In this document: positions 12,387-25,600 of the stretch, piece by piece | How positions within the stretch are numbered: position 1 is the stretch's first letter | How the letters are laid out: each line of letters starts with the position of its first letter | Notes under the pieces: generated by a model | The model's input: the letters and a program-made list of their open reading frames with translations, nothing else | Told to the model about the DNA's origin: nothing | Database searches by the model: none | Source: Liolophura sinensis | Lineage: Eukaryota; Mollusca; Polyplacophora; Chitonida; Chitonidae | Direction of reading: 5' to 3' | Assembly (NCBI RefSeq): GCF_032854445.1 | Contig: NC_088298.1 | Coordinates: 12,573,504-12,637,503 of the forward strand | Length of the DNA: 64,000 bases | Translations under genes and position numbers: made by a program

Positions 12387-12556
12387 ATATTTATTTATTT
12401 ATTGGACTGGGTTTTACACTGAAGAATATTTCACGTACGACGGCTGCCAGCATTATGGTGGGAGGAAACCGGGCAGAGCCGGGTGAAAACCCACCACCAT
12501 CCGCAGGTTACTGAAAGACCTTCCCACATACGGCCGGAGAAGAAGCCAACATAAAC
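12387..12556 (-). mobile_element. 5'-truncated SINE (family 1), minus strand
   Basis: The sequence reads as the reverse complement of the SINE tail and body: a TTTATTTATT run, then TTTTACACTGAAGAATATTT, the GGGAGGAAACCGGGCAGAGC block and CATCCGCAGGTTACTG. The tRNA-like head is absent. Homologous truncated copies lie at 41702-41888 and 60940-61082, so this insertion is older than the GCNT duplications. Confidence 0.85.
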
Positions 12557-14738
12557 ATGTATAAATGTATACCCTACACGTGCAATTCTATACGTACAAG
12601 GATACATAGATACATTAATATAGATAATAAACAGTAAAGAAAAGTGGGAACACAAGACATCCCTTATTTTAAATACGCTTCAATTCGTTTTGCATACAAA
12701 TGAGGAATGTCATAATTAGACAAAATTGCGGTTTTTATGTTCCACCATACGCTTATGTAACGGTTTTATATCACACCGTTTATACCGCCGTGATCCTTCT
12801 TACTTGTCTTTTGCTGTCAGTCATTAAGGAAACTTTTATTTGATTGGATACTTGGATATTTCAAGGATCGATGGGTTGCTTGGTGTCTGACTCCGTACTT
12901 AACAATGTTGGCTCTATACTTGACGGCGGTCAGGTTTAGGGACAGAGGACACTGAAGTCCTCGAGTTGGATGTATCAAGCTAAAGCGCTGTGTTGTGGAT
13001 TGGCCTTTGTCTGGAGAGAAAAATGTACCCTGCAGCCTAAAGGACATTTTGTGTGAATAAATTTCAACAACTAGGTTTGTTCAACACAATGAATTCTCAC
13101 CATTTTCGACAGTATTGCAGTCAAGAAGGCAGTCAGCTTTTGTGACTAGATGAAAGTGAACTGCCAAGAGTAAACCATGGGTCTTTGATCAAAAATAAAG
13201 CTCATGCGTGATATACTTTTCTTAGCGGTGGAGGAAAAAACTAATGTACAGCCATTAAGCAACCCCACCAGCATTTACCTGTTGGCAGAAATGCACGTAA
13301 TTCTGGCTATACAAAAGACAAAAACAGAATGACAGAAAACAGAATACTGATACTTATATACATTAACATTTTTTTATACACATAATAAAGATGCACCCCA
13401 AAAAATGATTATCAGTTAAAATGGAAACAACAAATGTGGTTCAATAGAGCCTAAAGCTCGTATAATCGCCATTTGGAGTGGAAAATCTCCCGAAACTGTG
13501 AAACTGCACATGAAGGCAGAACTTTTCACACTTCCTTCGCACTGCACACGATGTACAATAGTTAATACATGTAGTATGTAAGCGACGTTGTCTGATGTTC
13601 CACTATAAGCTGAGAGTTACTTCCCCTTGTATTATTTCCCGTGAGCTATAGAGGCGCTAGGAGTACACGATTGCTGTGTAACACCAGACCTGTCCAGTCT
13701 TACTAGGGATAGCGGTTACCCAAACCCTCCGGCTAAACACGTTAAGAGAGTGAAATTTTACACCTGTAATACAAATGATAAAGTATAAATGACAGCAATT
13801 TAAGACACAGATATTATAAACATACAAACTTGCTTTCAACAAACTGTTTTTTCCACAGTTGTTTCACTCTCGGCGTCATGCTGTTCGAACTGATACGGCA
13901 GAATATCCATTTTCCTGTCAAATAAAATCCACATTTTGCTTGCACTGCAAACCTAAGATATTTCTTCCACGTAATGCACAAAACACTCTGCGCCAGAGCA
14001 GACTTTACGGATAGAATCGCTGTCTGATCCGCAGCTTGTCTCATATGATGTGTCAATGAGATGCTACATTTTAAAAGTGTTTGATTACTGCGATGACGTC
14101 ACAGCTCTGCTTGGTGTTTGTAAAGTGCAAATATGGATGCCAATTACTCTAGTTGTTAATACACTCAGTCAGAATATTTACTTTTATATAGCATTTAGCA
14201 CATGGAATATACGTGCCCAACGTTTTGTTAAAGAAATAATTGGTGTTTTGGATGACCTTTCATCAGAGTGTGGACCACAGGCAGTAAGCGGTACATTCCA
14301 CCCGTGGTCAACGGGGATATCGCGAGATCCGTGCACTGGATTGCGGGAAGGAGTCACTTCACACTGCAGGTCTCGGTCTGACACGAATGTACTTGTTCTC
14401 CGGATAATCTGTAGTAGATTTTGTAAAATAAAGTTGTTGTTTCTCGTTACAGACCCGTGTCCTGGTACTAGTTACATGCAGAGAGCCGTTCTGTGGTACT
14501 CTCCTGACTGCCATGGTAAGAATGTGCGCTCTGTATGCGTGTTTGAGCGGGTGATCTCCCCTGGATTATTCAGCGTCCGGAGTTTGTGGTCATCAAGTTT
14601 GATCTGAGTCTAGACAACATAGCTTATTAGTGCGTGGAAGAACTGCTCCGAGTTCAAGCCACACACAGCGCCCCCTGGGACATCGAACATCACAAATAGT
14701 ATATCAATTCTCACAATAGTAAGAGCTGCCCACTGTAG

Positions 14739-15819
14739 TGACAGGCATGATCCCACTGTAGATGACTGGAACAAGCAGGATGAACAAACAGCCGTGTACA
14801 AACGGGTTGATATGTTACAAAAATTCTATTGTGTTCATACCCAAAATAATGTGCTATTTGAATACTGGACAATTTTAGTCACTTTGACTGAGTACATTGT
14901 ATTTTATGTACTTGAGTAAAACTTTTCATTTTAATCTGTGGGCAACTATTAAATGGTTAAATAAACAAAACTGATGATGAATAAGGTCTGGTTTACAAAC
15001 GGCCGTGTACAAACGAGTTGATATGTTACAAAAATTGCAAAGTGTTCATACCCTAAATAATGTCCTATTTAAATACTGGACAATATTAGTCACTTTGACT
15101 AAGGTTAATACAATGTTTCACTGTGTTATCAGACATTACATCTGTTACATGCTGTCTTACATTTATTTACTCGAGTAAAAGTTTTCATTTTAATCTGTGG
15201 GCAACAAGTAAATGGTTAAATAAGCAGAACCGATGATGAATAAGGTCTGGTGTTATAAATTAAACAAACTTCATTTTTGATCGTTTTATCGTTTTTCTGA
15301 TCTTAGGCAGACTATGGAAACACAATGGCAGACCATGGAATCACTAACATGAAGCCTACATGAAGACTACTCACATGAAGCCTACATGAAGCCTACTCTG
15401 TTTAGGAAAACAGTTCGATTAATTTTCATGGAATGTTTACATGCCTTTTAAACATCGGATTATCCGGTGGTCTGTTCAAACTCAGTGGGTATCAATGGCG
15501 TCACATCCCCGTCCTTTGTTTGAGCAGGTATTTCCAGAAGCCTACCAAATGGTGTGTATCATGCGGCAAAAACCTAATGTCAGTGGTTACAATATTGTGT
15601 CATAAAAGGCGACCGTAGATTTCAATTTTTCAAATGCATTGATGGAATAATCCTAAAGAAAAAACGAATCGAACTATTTCGTCGGAGAGTGTATAATAGT
15701 CTTTCAACAGTAATATATTTTATGTTAGCTATATTTTATTCACCTTTAATTGATTTGTTCGACCGAGACTAAAATCGAAAATAACGCCAAAAAGATTTTG
15801 TCTATATACCACTCTTGGC
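14739..15819. other. Downstream flank of GCNT pseudogene, with a direct duplication
   Basis: A segment of about 200 bp (about 14785-14990, from GCCGTGTACAAACGGGTTGA) is repeated at about 15000-15245 with a few differences. The corresponding part of unit 3 begins at 63860 and runs off the window. Further on are short CATGAAGCCTA repeats (15345-15395). No gene is seen. Confidence 0.6.
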
Positions 15820-17255
15820 CAGGCGGAAGGCTGTATGACGGAAGGCTGTATGACAGAAGATTTTTTGACAGAAGACTTTATGATGGAGGGCTGTATGGCG
15901 GAAGACTGTATGACAGAAGACTGTATGATGAAGGATGGTATGATGGAAGGCTGTATGACGGAAGACTGTACGAGAGAAAACTATTTGACGGAAGACTGCA
16001 TGGTGGAAGGCTGTGTGTTGGAGGTCTGTATGACGGAAGACTGTATAACAGAAGACTGTTTGACGGAAGGCTGCATGACAGAAAGCTGTATGACAGAGGA
16101 TTGTATAACAGAAGGCTGTATAACGGAAGGCTGTATGACAGAAGACGGTATGACGGAAGGCTGCATGACAGAAGGCTGTATAACGGAAGGCTGTATGACG
16201 GGAGACGGTATGACGGAATGCTGTGTGATGGAGGGCTGCATGACGGAAGGCTGTATTACAGACGACGGTATGACGGAAGGCTGTATGACAGAAGACTGTA
16301 TGAAGGCTGCATGATGGAAGGCTGTATGACAGATAGTTGTATAACGGAAGGGGACATAACGGAAGGCTGTATGACGGAAGACTGTGTGATGGAGGGCTGC
16401 ATGACGGAAGGCTGTATGATGGAGAGCTGCATGACGGAAGGCTGCGTGATAGAAGACTGTATGATGGAGGGCTGTATAACAGAAGGCTGTATGACAGACG
16501 ACTGCATGATGGAGGGCTGTATAATGGAGGGCTGTATGACAGAAGACTGTATGATGGAAGGCTGTATGACAGAAGACTTTATGACGAAGGACTTCATGAC
16601 GGAAGGCTGAATGACAGATGGGTCTATAACAGAACGCTGTATGATGGAAGGTTGTGTGATGGAGGGCTGTATGATGGAGGACTGTATGACAGAAGGCTGT
16701 ATGATAAAGGGCTCTATGACGGAGGGCTGCATGACAGAAGGCTGTATGACAGAAGGGTGTATGACAGAAGGGTGTATGACAGAAGACTATGACGGAAGGC
16801 TGTATGATGGAAGGCTGTATGACAGAAGACTGTTTGGCGGAAGGCTGACGGAAGGCTGTGTGACGGAAGGCTGTATGATGGCATGCTATGTAACGGTAGG
16901 ATGTATTACGGAAGACTGTATGACGGATGGCGTGTGATGGAGGGCTGTACGACAGAAGACTCTATGACGGAGGGCTGTATGACAGAAGACTCTATGACGA
17001 AAGGCTGTATGATGGAAGGCTATGTAACGGTAGGATGTATTACAGAAGGCTGTATGACGGAAGACTGTATGACGGAAGGCTGTGTGATGGAGGGCTGTAT
17101 GACAGAAGACTTTATAATGGAGGGCTGTATGACGGAAGGCTGACGGAAGGCTGTATGACGGAAGGCTTTATGATGGCATATATGTAACGGTAGGATGTAT
17201 TACGGAAGACTGTATGATGGAAGGCTGTAATGACGGTAGGATTTATTACGGAATG
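15820..17255 (+). repeat. 15-bp minisatellite (GGCTGTATGACGGAA)
   Basis: About 95 tandem copies of a 15-bp unit run with many point variants. The unit is five codons, so long frames stay open on both strands. They read as pentapeptide repeats: Gly-Cys-Met-Thr-Glu or Arg-Leu-Tyr-Asp-Gly on the plus strand, and Gln-Pro-Ser-Val-Ile on the minus strand. The longest is 15750-16610. There is no credible start context, splice site or flanking domain, and indels move the frame several times. I treat it as a minisatellite, not a gene. Confidence 0.93.
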
Positions 17256-17777
17256 TACTCACCAATTATACCCCAGTTTATATACTGATTGATTGCTGTT
17301 TAAATCCATACACAAGGAATGTCCGCTTATATGCGAGGCCACGGTCAGGTTAATGGAAAAAGGAAACCGGAGAGTCCGGAGTAAACCACAAACCTTTGAC
17401 TAATACACGTGGAAAAAGTGGCGGGGGAAACAGTGGCACCGCTATTCAAACAAGCAATTTAAATATTCAAGGGCCTGATAGACGACGCGATCTGGCATAA
17501 CAACAATCTGAGCCAGAGAACGTATTGTCTAATCGTGAGTCTCCATCATTCTGGTCTGGTAATATGCCAAGAGTTATGGGCTGTTGTGATGAAATAATGG
17601 TGTCGTGAAAGACGTTATCCTCATCGTATCATGGTGCTTTTTCATCGTATCATTTAGACATAAGCAGTTTTTTGTATATATAAACATTAAGAACATTGGC
17701 CTGAAGTAGGCATATCTCAGGAAGCCTTACCCTTAAGTACAGACATGACAGTCATACTTGTCACTATGTTCTTGAAT
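17256..17777. other. Non-coding spacer
   Basis: This is AT-rich sequence between the minisatellite and a SINE. I see no gene, RNA or known repeat in it. Confidence 0.4.
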
Positions 17778-17790
17778 AAAACATGGGTGA

Positions 17791-17981
17791 TTTATTTATT
17801 TATTTATTTATTTGATTTGGTGTTTTACGCCGTACTCAAGAATATTTCACTAATGCGATGGCAGTCAGCATTATGGTGGGAGGAAACTGGGCAGAGCCCA
17901 CTACCATCCGTAGGTTGCTGTCAAACCTTCCCACGTACGGCCGGAGAGGAAGCCAGCATAAGCTGAACTCACACCGACCGC
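17791..17981 (-). mobile_element. 5'-truncated SINE (family 1) with target-site duplication
   Basis: A minus-strand copy begins with (TTTA)n, then GGTGTTTTACGCCGTACTCA, and extends through the body to the CTGAACTCACACCGACCGC region, lacking most of the tRNA head. It is flanked by the direct repeat AAACATGGGTGA (17778-17790 and 17982-17994), as expected for a 5'-truncated retrotransposition. Confidence 0.88.
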
Positions 17982-17994
17982 AAAACATGGGTGA

Positions 17995-18334
17995 TATGAA
18001 CAGCGCTAAACAATCCCAAGCCAATAAGACGAGTTAATTCCAAGTCATTGTGTCATTACTTCCGATTAGCTAAGAACTCTCTATGTTTCTAAAATATCAA
18101 ATGCATGTTTAGGGTTGATAGGCTGAAAACTGAAAACAACTTGCAAAACTATGCACGGAGTAGAATTTAATTTGATTAACGTGAAATAGTACAATTAGGA
18201 TATGGTCGTCTGGGTTCGATTTACATTTAAGCTCCATGAGTACATGATTGATGTTTACGGCCACTTTCCTAAGAACCTGTGAACTGCTTGATATTTAGGA
18301 GCAGAAATATGCTTAGGAAATAATACTTCAGTAG
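17995..18334. other. Non-coding spacer
   Basis: Nothing recognisable is seen between the SINE and the 53-bp tandem repeat. Confidence 0.4.
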
Positions 18335-19404
18335 AATTAGGATAATGACACTTCAGTACACTTAAGATGATGACACTTCAGTGCACTTAGGATGATGACA
18401 CTTTAGAACACTTAGGATGATGAAACTTCAGTAGATTGGCATACGGATGATACATGTATGTCCGTAGACTTAGGGGGTACGACTTTAGTAGACTTAGAGG
18501 TGATACATGTATGTCAGTAGACTTAGGTTGTGCCACTTTAGTAGACTTATGGGTGATACGTGTATGTCAGTAGACTTAGGGGGTGCCACTTTTGTAGACT
18601 TAGGGGTGATACGTGTATGTCAGTAGATTTAGGGGGTGCCACTTTTGTAGACTTAGGGGTGATACATGTATGTCAGTAGACTTAGGGCCTGCGACTTTAG
18701 TAGACTTATGGGTGATACATGTATGTCTGTAGACTTAGTGGGTGATACATGTATGTCTGTAGACTTAGTGTGTGCCAGTTTAGTAGACTTATGGGTGATA
18801 CATGTATGTCTGTAGACTTAGTGTGTGCCAGTTTAGTAGACTTATGGGTGATACATGTATGTCAGTAGACTTAGTGTGTGCCAGTTTAGTAGACTTATGG
18901 GTGATACATGTATGTCTGTAGACTTAGTGTGTGCCAGTTTAGTGGACTTATGGGTGATACATGTATGTCAGTAGACTTAGTGTGTGCCAGTTTAGTAGAC
19001 TTATGGGTGATACATGTATATCAGTAGACTTAGTGTGTGCCAGTTTAGTAGACTTATGGGTGATACATGTATGTCAGTAGACTTAGTGTGTGCCAGTTTA
19101 GTAGACTTATGGGTGATACATGTATGTCAGTAGACTTAGTGTGTGCCAGTTTAGTAGACTTATGGGTGATACATGTATATCAGTAGACTTAGTGTGTGCC
19201 AGTTTAGTAGACTTATGGGTGATACATGTATATCAGTAGACTTAGTGTGTGCCAGTTTAGTGGACTTATGGGTGATACATGTATGTCAGTAGACTTAGTG
19301 TGTGCCAGTTTAGTAGACTTATGGGTGATACATGTATGTCAGTAGACTTAGTGTGTGCCAGTTTAGTAGACTTATGGGTGATACATGTATGTCAGTAGAC
19401 TTAG
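18335..19404. repeat. 53-bp tandem repeat
   Basis: The homogeneous part (18769-19404) repeats a 53-bp unit built from TGTGTGCCAGTTTAGTAGAC and TTATGGGTGATACATGTATG. The unit is itself two related halves ending in GTAGACTTA. The left part (18335-18768) is more diverged and has shorter variants such as AGGATGATGACACTTCAGTA. Homogeneity increases from left to right, as in an array growing at one end. Confidence 0.92.
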
Positions 19405-19481
19405 GACAATTAAGCAGATACAGGCATATCGAAGTGGAAAAAAGAGGAAAAAAGACTGTTAAGTTATAAAGATTGAAATGG

Positions 19482-19600
19482 CTTTAGTTTGAGTGAGTGA
19501 ATGAGTGAGTAAGTGCTTGGGGTTTAACGTCGTGCTTAACAATTCATATGACGACAAACGAACCCTTAGAGTGTATGTAATGTACCTCCTTTTTGCAGGA
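19482..19600 (-). mobile_element. 3' fragment of SINE family 2, minus strand
   Basis: The stretch GAGTGAGTAAGTGCTTGGGG, followed by TTTAACGTCGTGCTTAACAA and CATATGACGACAA, is the reverse complement of the 3' end of the complete family-2 SINE at 36751-37114. The tRNA-like part is missing. Confidence 0.7.
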
Positions 19601-19692
19601 CAAATTGCCACCCTTCTTTTATCTAGTGCTGCTTCACTCAGACGACTTATCGAAGGTAAGTAAGTCGCTTCTATTTTCGTTACCTTTAGTCA

Positions 19693-22600
19693 GAAACTTG
19701 TTCGACAGCTTTATATACCAGAGGTCACTGTCCTTTATGGAGACCCTCATATACCAAGGATAAAATAATGACTTGTTCGACAGCTTTGTATATCAGCCGT
19801 CACTCTCCTTTAAGGAGAACCTCATATACTAAAGATAAAATAATGACTTGTTCGACAACTTTATATACCAGAGATCACCCTCTTTTATAGGCACCCTCAT
19901 ATACCACGGATAAAATAATGGGTTGTTCGACAGCTTTGTATATCAGCCGTCACTCTCCTTTAAGGAGAACCACATATACCAAAGATAAAATAATGACTTG
20001 TTAGACAACTTTATATACCAGAGATCACCCTCTTTTATAGAGACCCTCATATACCACGGATAAAATAATGGGTTGTTCGACAGCTTCATATATTAGCGAT
20101 CACTCTCCTTTATGAGACCCTCATATACCACGGATAAAATAATGACGTGTTCCACAGCTTTATATACCAGCGATCTCTCTCCTTTATGGAGACCCTCATA
20201 TACCACGGATAAAATAATGACTTGTTCGACAGCTTTATATACCAGCGATCACCCTCCTTTATGGAGACCCTCAAATACCACGGATAAAATAATGACTTGT
20301 CCGACAGCTTTATATACCAGCGATCAATCTCCTTTTTGGTTACCTCATATACCACGGATAAAATAATGACTTGTTCGACAGCTTTATACACCAGCGATCA
20401 CTCTACTTTTTGGTGACCTCATATACCACGGATAAAATAATGACTTGTTCGACAGCTTTATATACCAGCAATAACCCTCTTTTATGGAGACCCTCATATA
20501 CCACGAATAAAATATTGGCTTGTTCGACAGCTTTATATTCCAGCGGTCACTCTCCTTTATGGAGACCCTCATATACCACGAATAAAATATTCGCTTGTTC
20601 GACAGCATTATATACCAGCGATCACTCTCCTTTATGGAGACCCTCATAAACCACGGATAAAATAATGGCTTGTTCGACAGGTATATATACCGGCGATCAC
20701 TCTCCTCTTTATATGCCCTCATATACCACGGATAAAATAATGACTTGTTCGACAGCTTTATATACCAGCAATCACTCTCCTTTATGGAGACCCTCATATA
20801 CCACGGATTAAATAATGTCTTGTTCGACTGCTTTATATACTAGCGATCACTCTCCTTTATGAAGACCCTCATATACCATGGATAAAATAATGACTTGTTC
20901 GACAGCTTTATATACCAGCGATCACTCTCATTTATAGAGACCCTCATATACCACGGAAATAATAATGTCTTGTTCGACAGCTTTATATATCAGCGATCAC
21001 TCTCCTTTACGGAGATCCTCATATTCCACGGATAAAATAATGGCTTGTTCGACTGCTTTATATACCAGCGATCACTCTCCTTTATGAAGAGCCTCATACA
21101 CCACGGATAAAATAATGGCTTGTTCGACAGCATTATATATTAGCGATCACTCTCCTTTAAGGAGACCCTCATATACCACGGATAAAATAATGACTTGTTC
21201 GACAACTTAATATACTAGATATCACCGTCTTTTATAGGGGCCCTCATATACCAAGGGTAAAATAATGGGTTGTTTGACAGCTTCAGATATTAGCGATCAC
21301 TCTCCTTTATGGAGACCCTCATATACCACGGATAAAATAATGACTTGTTCCACAGCTTTATATACCAGCGATCACCCTCTTTTATGGAGACGCTCATATA
21401 CCACGGATAAAATAATGGCTTGTTCGACAGCTTTATATACCAACTATCAGTCTCCTTTACGGGGACCCTCATATACCACGGATAAAATAATGACTTGTTC
21501 GACAGCTTTATACACCAGCGATCACTCTACTTTTTGTTAACCTCATATACCACGGATAAAATACTGACTTGTTCGACAGCTTTATATACCAGCGATCATC
21601 CTCTTTTATGGAGACCCTCATATACCACGGATAAAATATTGGCTTGTTCGACAGATTTATATTCCAGCGGTCACTCTCCTTTATGCAGACCCTCATATAC
21701 CACGGATAAAATAATGGGTTGTTCGACAGCTTCATATATTAGCGATCACTCTCCTTTATTAAGACCCTCATATACCACGAATAAAATAATGACTTGTTCC
21801 ACAGCTTTATATACCAGCGATCACCCTCCTTTATGGAGACCCTCTAATACCACGGATAAAATAATGACTTGTCCGACAGCTTTATATACCAGCGATCAAC
21901 CTCCTTTTTGGTTACCTCATATACCACGTATAAAATAATGACTTGTTCGACAGCTTTATACACCAGCGATCACTCTACTTTTTGGTGACCTCATATACCA
22001 CGGATAAAATAATGACTTTTTCGACAACTTTATATACCAGCGATCACCCTCTTTTATGGAGACCCTCATATACCACGGATAAAATATTGGCTTGTTCGAC
22101 AGCTTTATATTCCAGCGGTCACTCTCCTTTATGGAGACCCTCATATACCACGGATAAAATAATGGCTTGTTCGACAGCTTTATACACCAGCGATCACTCT
22201 CCTTTATGGAGACCCTCATAAACCACGGATAAAATAATGGCTTGTTCGACAGCTTTATATACCAGCGATCACTCTCCTCTATATAGACCCTCATATACCA
22301 CGGATAAAATAATGACTTGTTCGACAGCTTTATATACCAGCGATCACTCTCCTTTATGGAGACCCTCATATACCACGGATTAAATAATGTCTTGTTCGAC
22401 AGCTTTATATACTAGCGATCACTCTCCTTTATTAAGACCCTCATACACCACGGATAAAATAATGACTTGTTCGACAGCTTTATATACCAGCGATCACTCT
22501 CCTTTATAGAGACCCTCATATACCACGGAAATAATAATGTCTTGTTCGACAGCTTTATATATCAGCGATTACTCTCCTTTACGGAGATCCTCATATTCCA

Positions 22601-25600
22601 CGGATAAAAAAATGGCTTGTTCGGCTGCTTTATATATCAGCGATCTCTCTCCTTTATAAAGACCCTCATACACCACGGATAAAATAATGGCTTGTTCGAC
22701 AGCATTATATATTAGCGATCACTCTCCTTCATGGAGACCCTCATATACCACGGATAAAATAATGACTTGTTCGACAACTTAATATACTAGATATCACCGT
22801 CTTTTATAGGGACCCTCATATACCAAGGATAAAATAATGGGTTGTTTGACAGCTTCATATATTAGCGATCACTCTCCTTTATGGAGAACCTCATATACCA
22901 CAGATAAAATAATGACTTGTTCGACAGCTTTATATACCAGCGATCACCCTCTTTTATAGAGACCCTCATATACCACGGATAAAATAATGACTTGTTCGAC
23001 AGCTTTATATACCAACTATCAGTCTCCTTTACGGAGGCCCTCATATACCACGGATAAAATAATGACTTGTTCGACAACTTTATATACCAGAGATCACCCT
23101 CTTTTATGGAGACCGTCATATAACACGGATAAAATAATGACTTGTCCGACAGCTTTATAGAGAAGCTATCACTCTTCCTTATGGAGACCCTCATTGACCA
23201 CGAATAAAATAATGGCTTGTTCGAAAACTTTATATACCAGCGGTCACTCTTTTTTAAGGAGACCCTCACATACCACGGATAAAATAATGTCTTGTTTGAC
23301 AGCTATGTATATTAGCGATCACTCTCCTTTATGGAGACCCTCATACACCACGAAAAAAAAAATGACTTCTTCGACAACTTTACATACCAGCTGTCACTCT
23401 CCTTTATGGAGACCCTCATATACCACGGATAAAATAATTTCTTGTTTGACAACTTTATATACCAGCCGTCACTCTCCTTTATGGAGATCCTTATATACCA
23501 CGGATAAAATAATGACTTTTTCGATAACTTTATATATTAGTGATCACTCTCCTGTATGGAGACCCTCATATACCAGGGATAAAATAATGACTTGTTCGAC
23601 AGCTTTATATACCTGCGATCACTCTCCTTTATGGGGTCCCTCATATACCACGGATAAAATAATGACGTGTCCGACAGCTTTATATACCAGCGATCAACCT
23701 CGTTTTTGGTTACCTCATATACCACGAATAAAATAATGACTTGTTCGACAGCTTTATACACCAGCGATCACTCTCCTTTTTGGTGAATTCATATACCACG
23801 GATAAAATACTGACTTGTTCGACAGCTTTATATACCAGCGATCACCCTCTTTTATGGAGACCCTCATATACCACGGATAAAATATTGGCTTGTTCGACAG
23901 CTTTATATACCAGCGATTACTCTCCTTTATGGAGACCCTCATATACCACGGATAAAATAATGGCTTGTTCGACAGCTTTATATACTAGCGATCACTCTCG
24001 TCTATATAGACCCTCATATACCACGGATAAAATAATGGCTTGTTCGACAGCATTATATATTAGCGATCACTCTCCTTTATAGAGACCCTCATATACCACT
24101 AATAAAATAATGTCTTGTTCGACAATTTTATATACTAGATATCACCGTCTTTTATAGGGACCCTCATATACCAAGGATAAAATAATGGGTTGTTTGACAG
24201 CTTCATATATTAGCGATCACTCTTATTTATGGAGACCCTCATATACCACGGATAAAATTATGACTTGTTCCACAGCTTTATATACCAGCGATCACCCTCT
24301 TTTATAGAGACCCTCATATACCACGGATAAAATAATGGCTTGTTCGACAGCTTTATATACCAACGATTAGTCTCCTTTACGGAGACCCTCATATACCACG
24401 GATAAAATAATGACTTGTTCGACAACTTTATATACCAGAGATCACCCTCTTTTATAGAGACCCTCATATACCACGGATAAAATAATGGGTTGTTCGACAG
24501 CTTCATATATTAGCGATCACTCTCCTTTTAATGGAGACCCTCATATAGCACGGATAAAATAATGACTTGTCCGACAGCTTTATAGAGAAGCAGTCACTCT
24601 TCCTTATGGAGACCCTCATATACCACGAATAAAATAATGGCTTGTTCGAAAAGTTTATATACCAGCGGTCACTCTTTTTTAAGGAGACCCTCATATACCA
24701 CGGATTAAATAATGTTTTGTTCGACAACTTTGTGTATTAGCGATCACTCTCCTTTTTGGAGACCCTCATATACCACGGATAAAATAATGACTTGTTCGAC
24801 ATCTTTGTGTACCAGCGATCACGCCCTGTATGGAGGCCCTCATATACCACGGATAAAATACTGAGTTGTCCCATAGCTTTATATACCGACGATAACTCTC
24901 ATTTATAGAGACCCTCATATACCTCGGATAAAATACTGACTTGTCCGACAGCTTTATATACCAGCGATCTCTCTCCTTTTTGAAGACCCTCATACACCAC
25001 GGATAAAATAATGGCTTGTTCGACAGCATTATATATTAGCGATCACTCTCCTTTATAGAGACCCTCATATACCACGGATAAAATAATGACTTGTTCGACA
25101 ACTTTATATACTAGATATCACCGTCTTTTATAGGGACCCTCATATACCAAGGATAAAATAATGGGTTGTTTGACAGCTTCATATATTAGCGATCACTCTC
25201 CTTTATGGAGAACCTCATATACCACAGATAAAATAATGACTTGTTCGACAGCTTTATATACCAGCGATCACCCTCTTTTATAGAGACCCTCATATACCAC
25301 GGATAAAATAATGGCTTGTTCGACAGCTTTATATACCAACGATCAGTCTCCTTTACGGAGACCCTCATATACCACGGATAAAATAATGACTTGTTCGACA
25401 AATTTATATACCAGAGATCACCCTCTTTTATAGAGACCCTCATATACCACGGGTAAAATAATGGGTTGTTCGACAGCTTCATATATTAGGGATCGCTCTC
25501 CTTTTAATGGAGACCCTCATATACCACGGATAAAAAATGACTTGTCCGACAGCTTTATAGAGAAGCTGTCACTCTTCCCTATGGAGACCCTCATATACCA

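Larger units (their letters stand above)
10569..14452 (+). other. Intron of GCNT pseudogene copy 1
   Basis: This is intron sequence homologous to 60469-63524 and, in part, to 41396-42850. It holds the Tc1-like element C2, a 5'-truncated SINE, and about 2 kb of unique sequence. A CREB-type palindrome TGACGTCA at 14094-14101 is conserved in copy 2 (62606-62613). A frame opened at 14050 runs through the acceptor into exon 2; it is also partly open in copy 2, but nothing in it is recognisable as a domain. Confidence 0.7.
9453..14738 (+). pseudogene. Dead copy of core-2-type GlcNAc-transferase (GCNT) gene
   Basis: This is a two-exon copy of the gene at 59352-63811: exon 1 at 9453-10568 with a good donor (GGCGGAA|GTAAGT), exon 2 at 14453-14738 after TTCTCGTTACAG. 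It keeps the family blocks AFSIVIHKSVEQF, VHVDRK, LNLAGSEMPLKTN and TYSPDE. It is broken in at least five places. The start ATG is AGG (9453). One base is lost near 9596, giving a stop at 9600-9602. Lys-Trp became Lys-stop (TAG at 9773-9775). One G is missing near 14545. CAA became TAG at 14628-14630. The intron also received a Tc1 element (10850-12386) and a SINE fragment. An open stretch from 9878 to the donor still encodes about 230 residues, but no intact start or C-terminus remains. It is a duplicated, unprocessed pseudogene, since the intron is retained. Confidence 0.9.

Noticed and set aside
15750..16610. Long frame of 287 codons reading as a pentapeptide-repeat protein
   Set aside because: It lies almost wholly in a 15-bp minisatellite, several frames on both strands are open at once, and there is no credible start, splice site or non-repeat domain.
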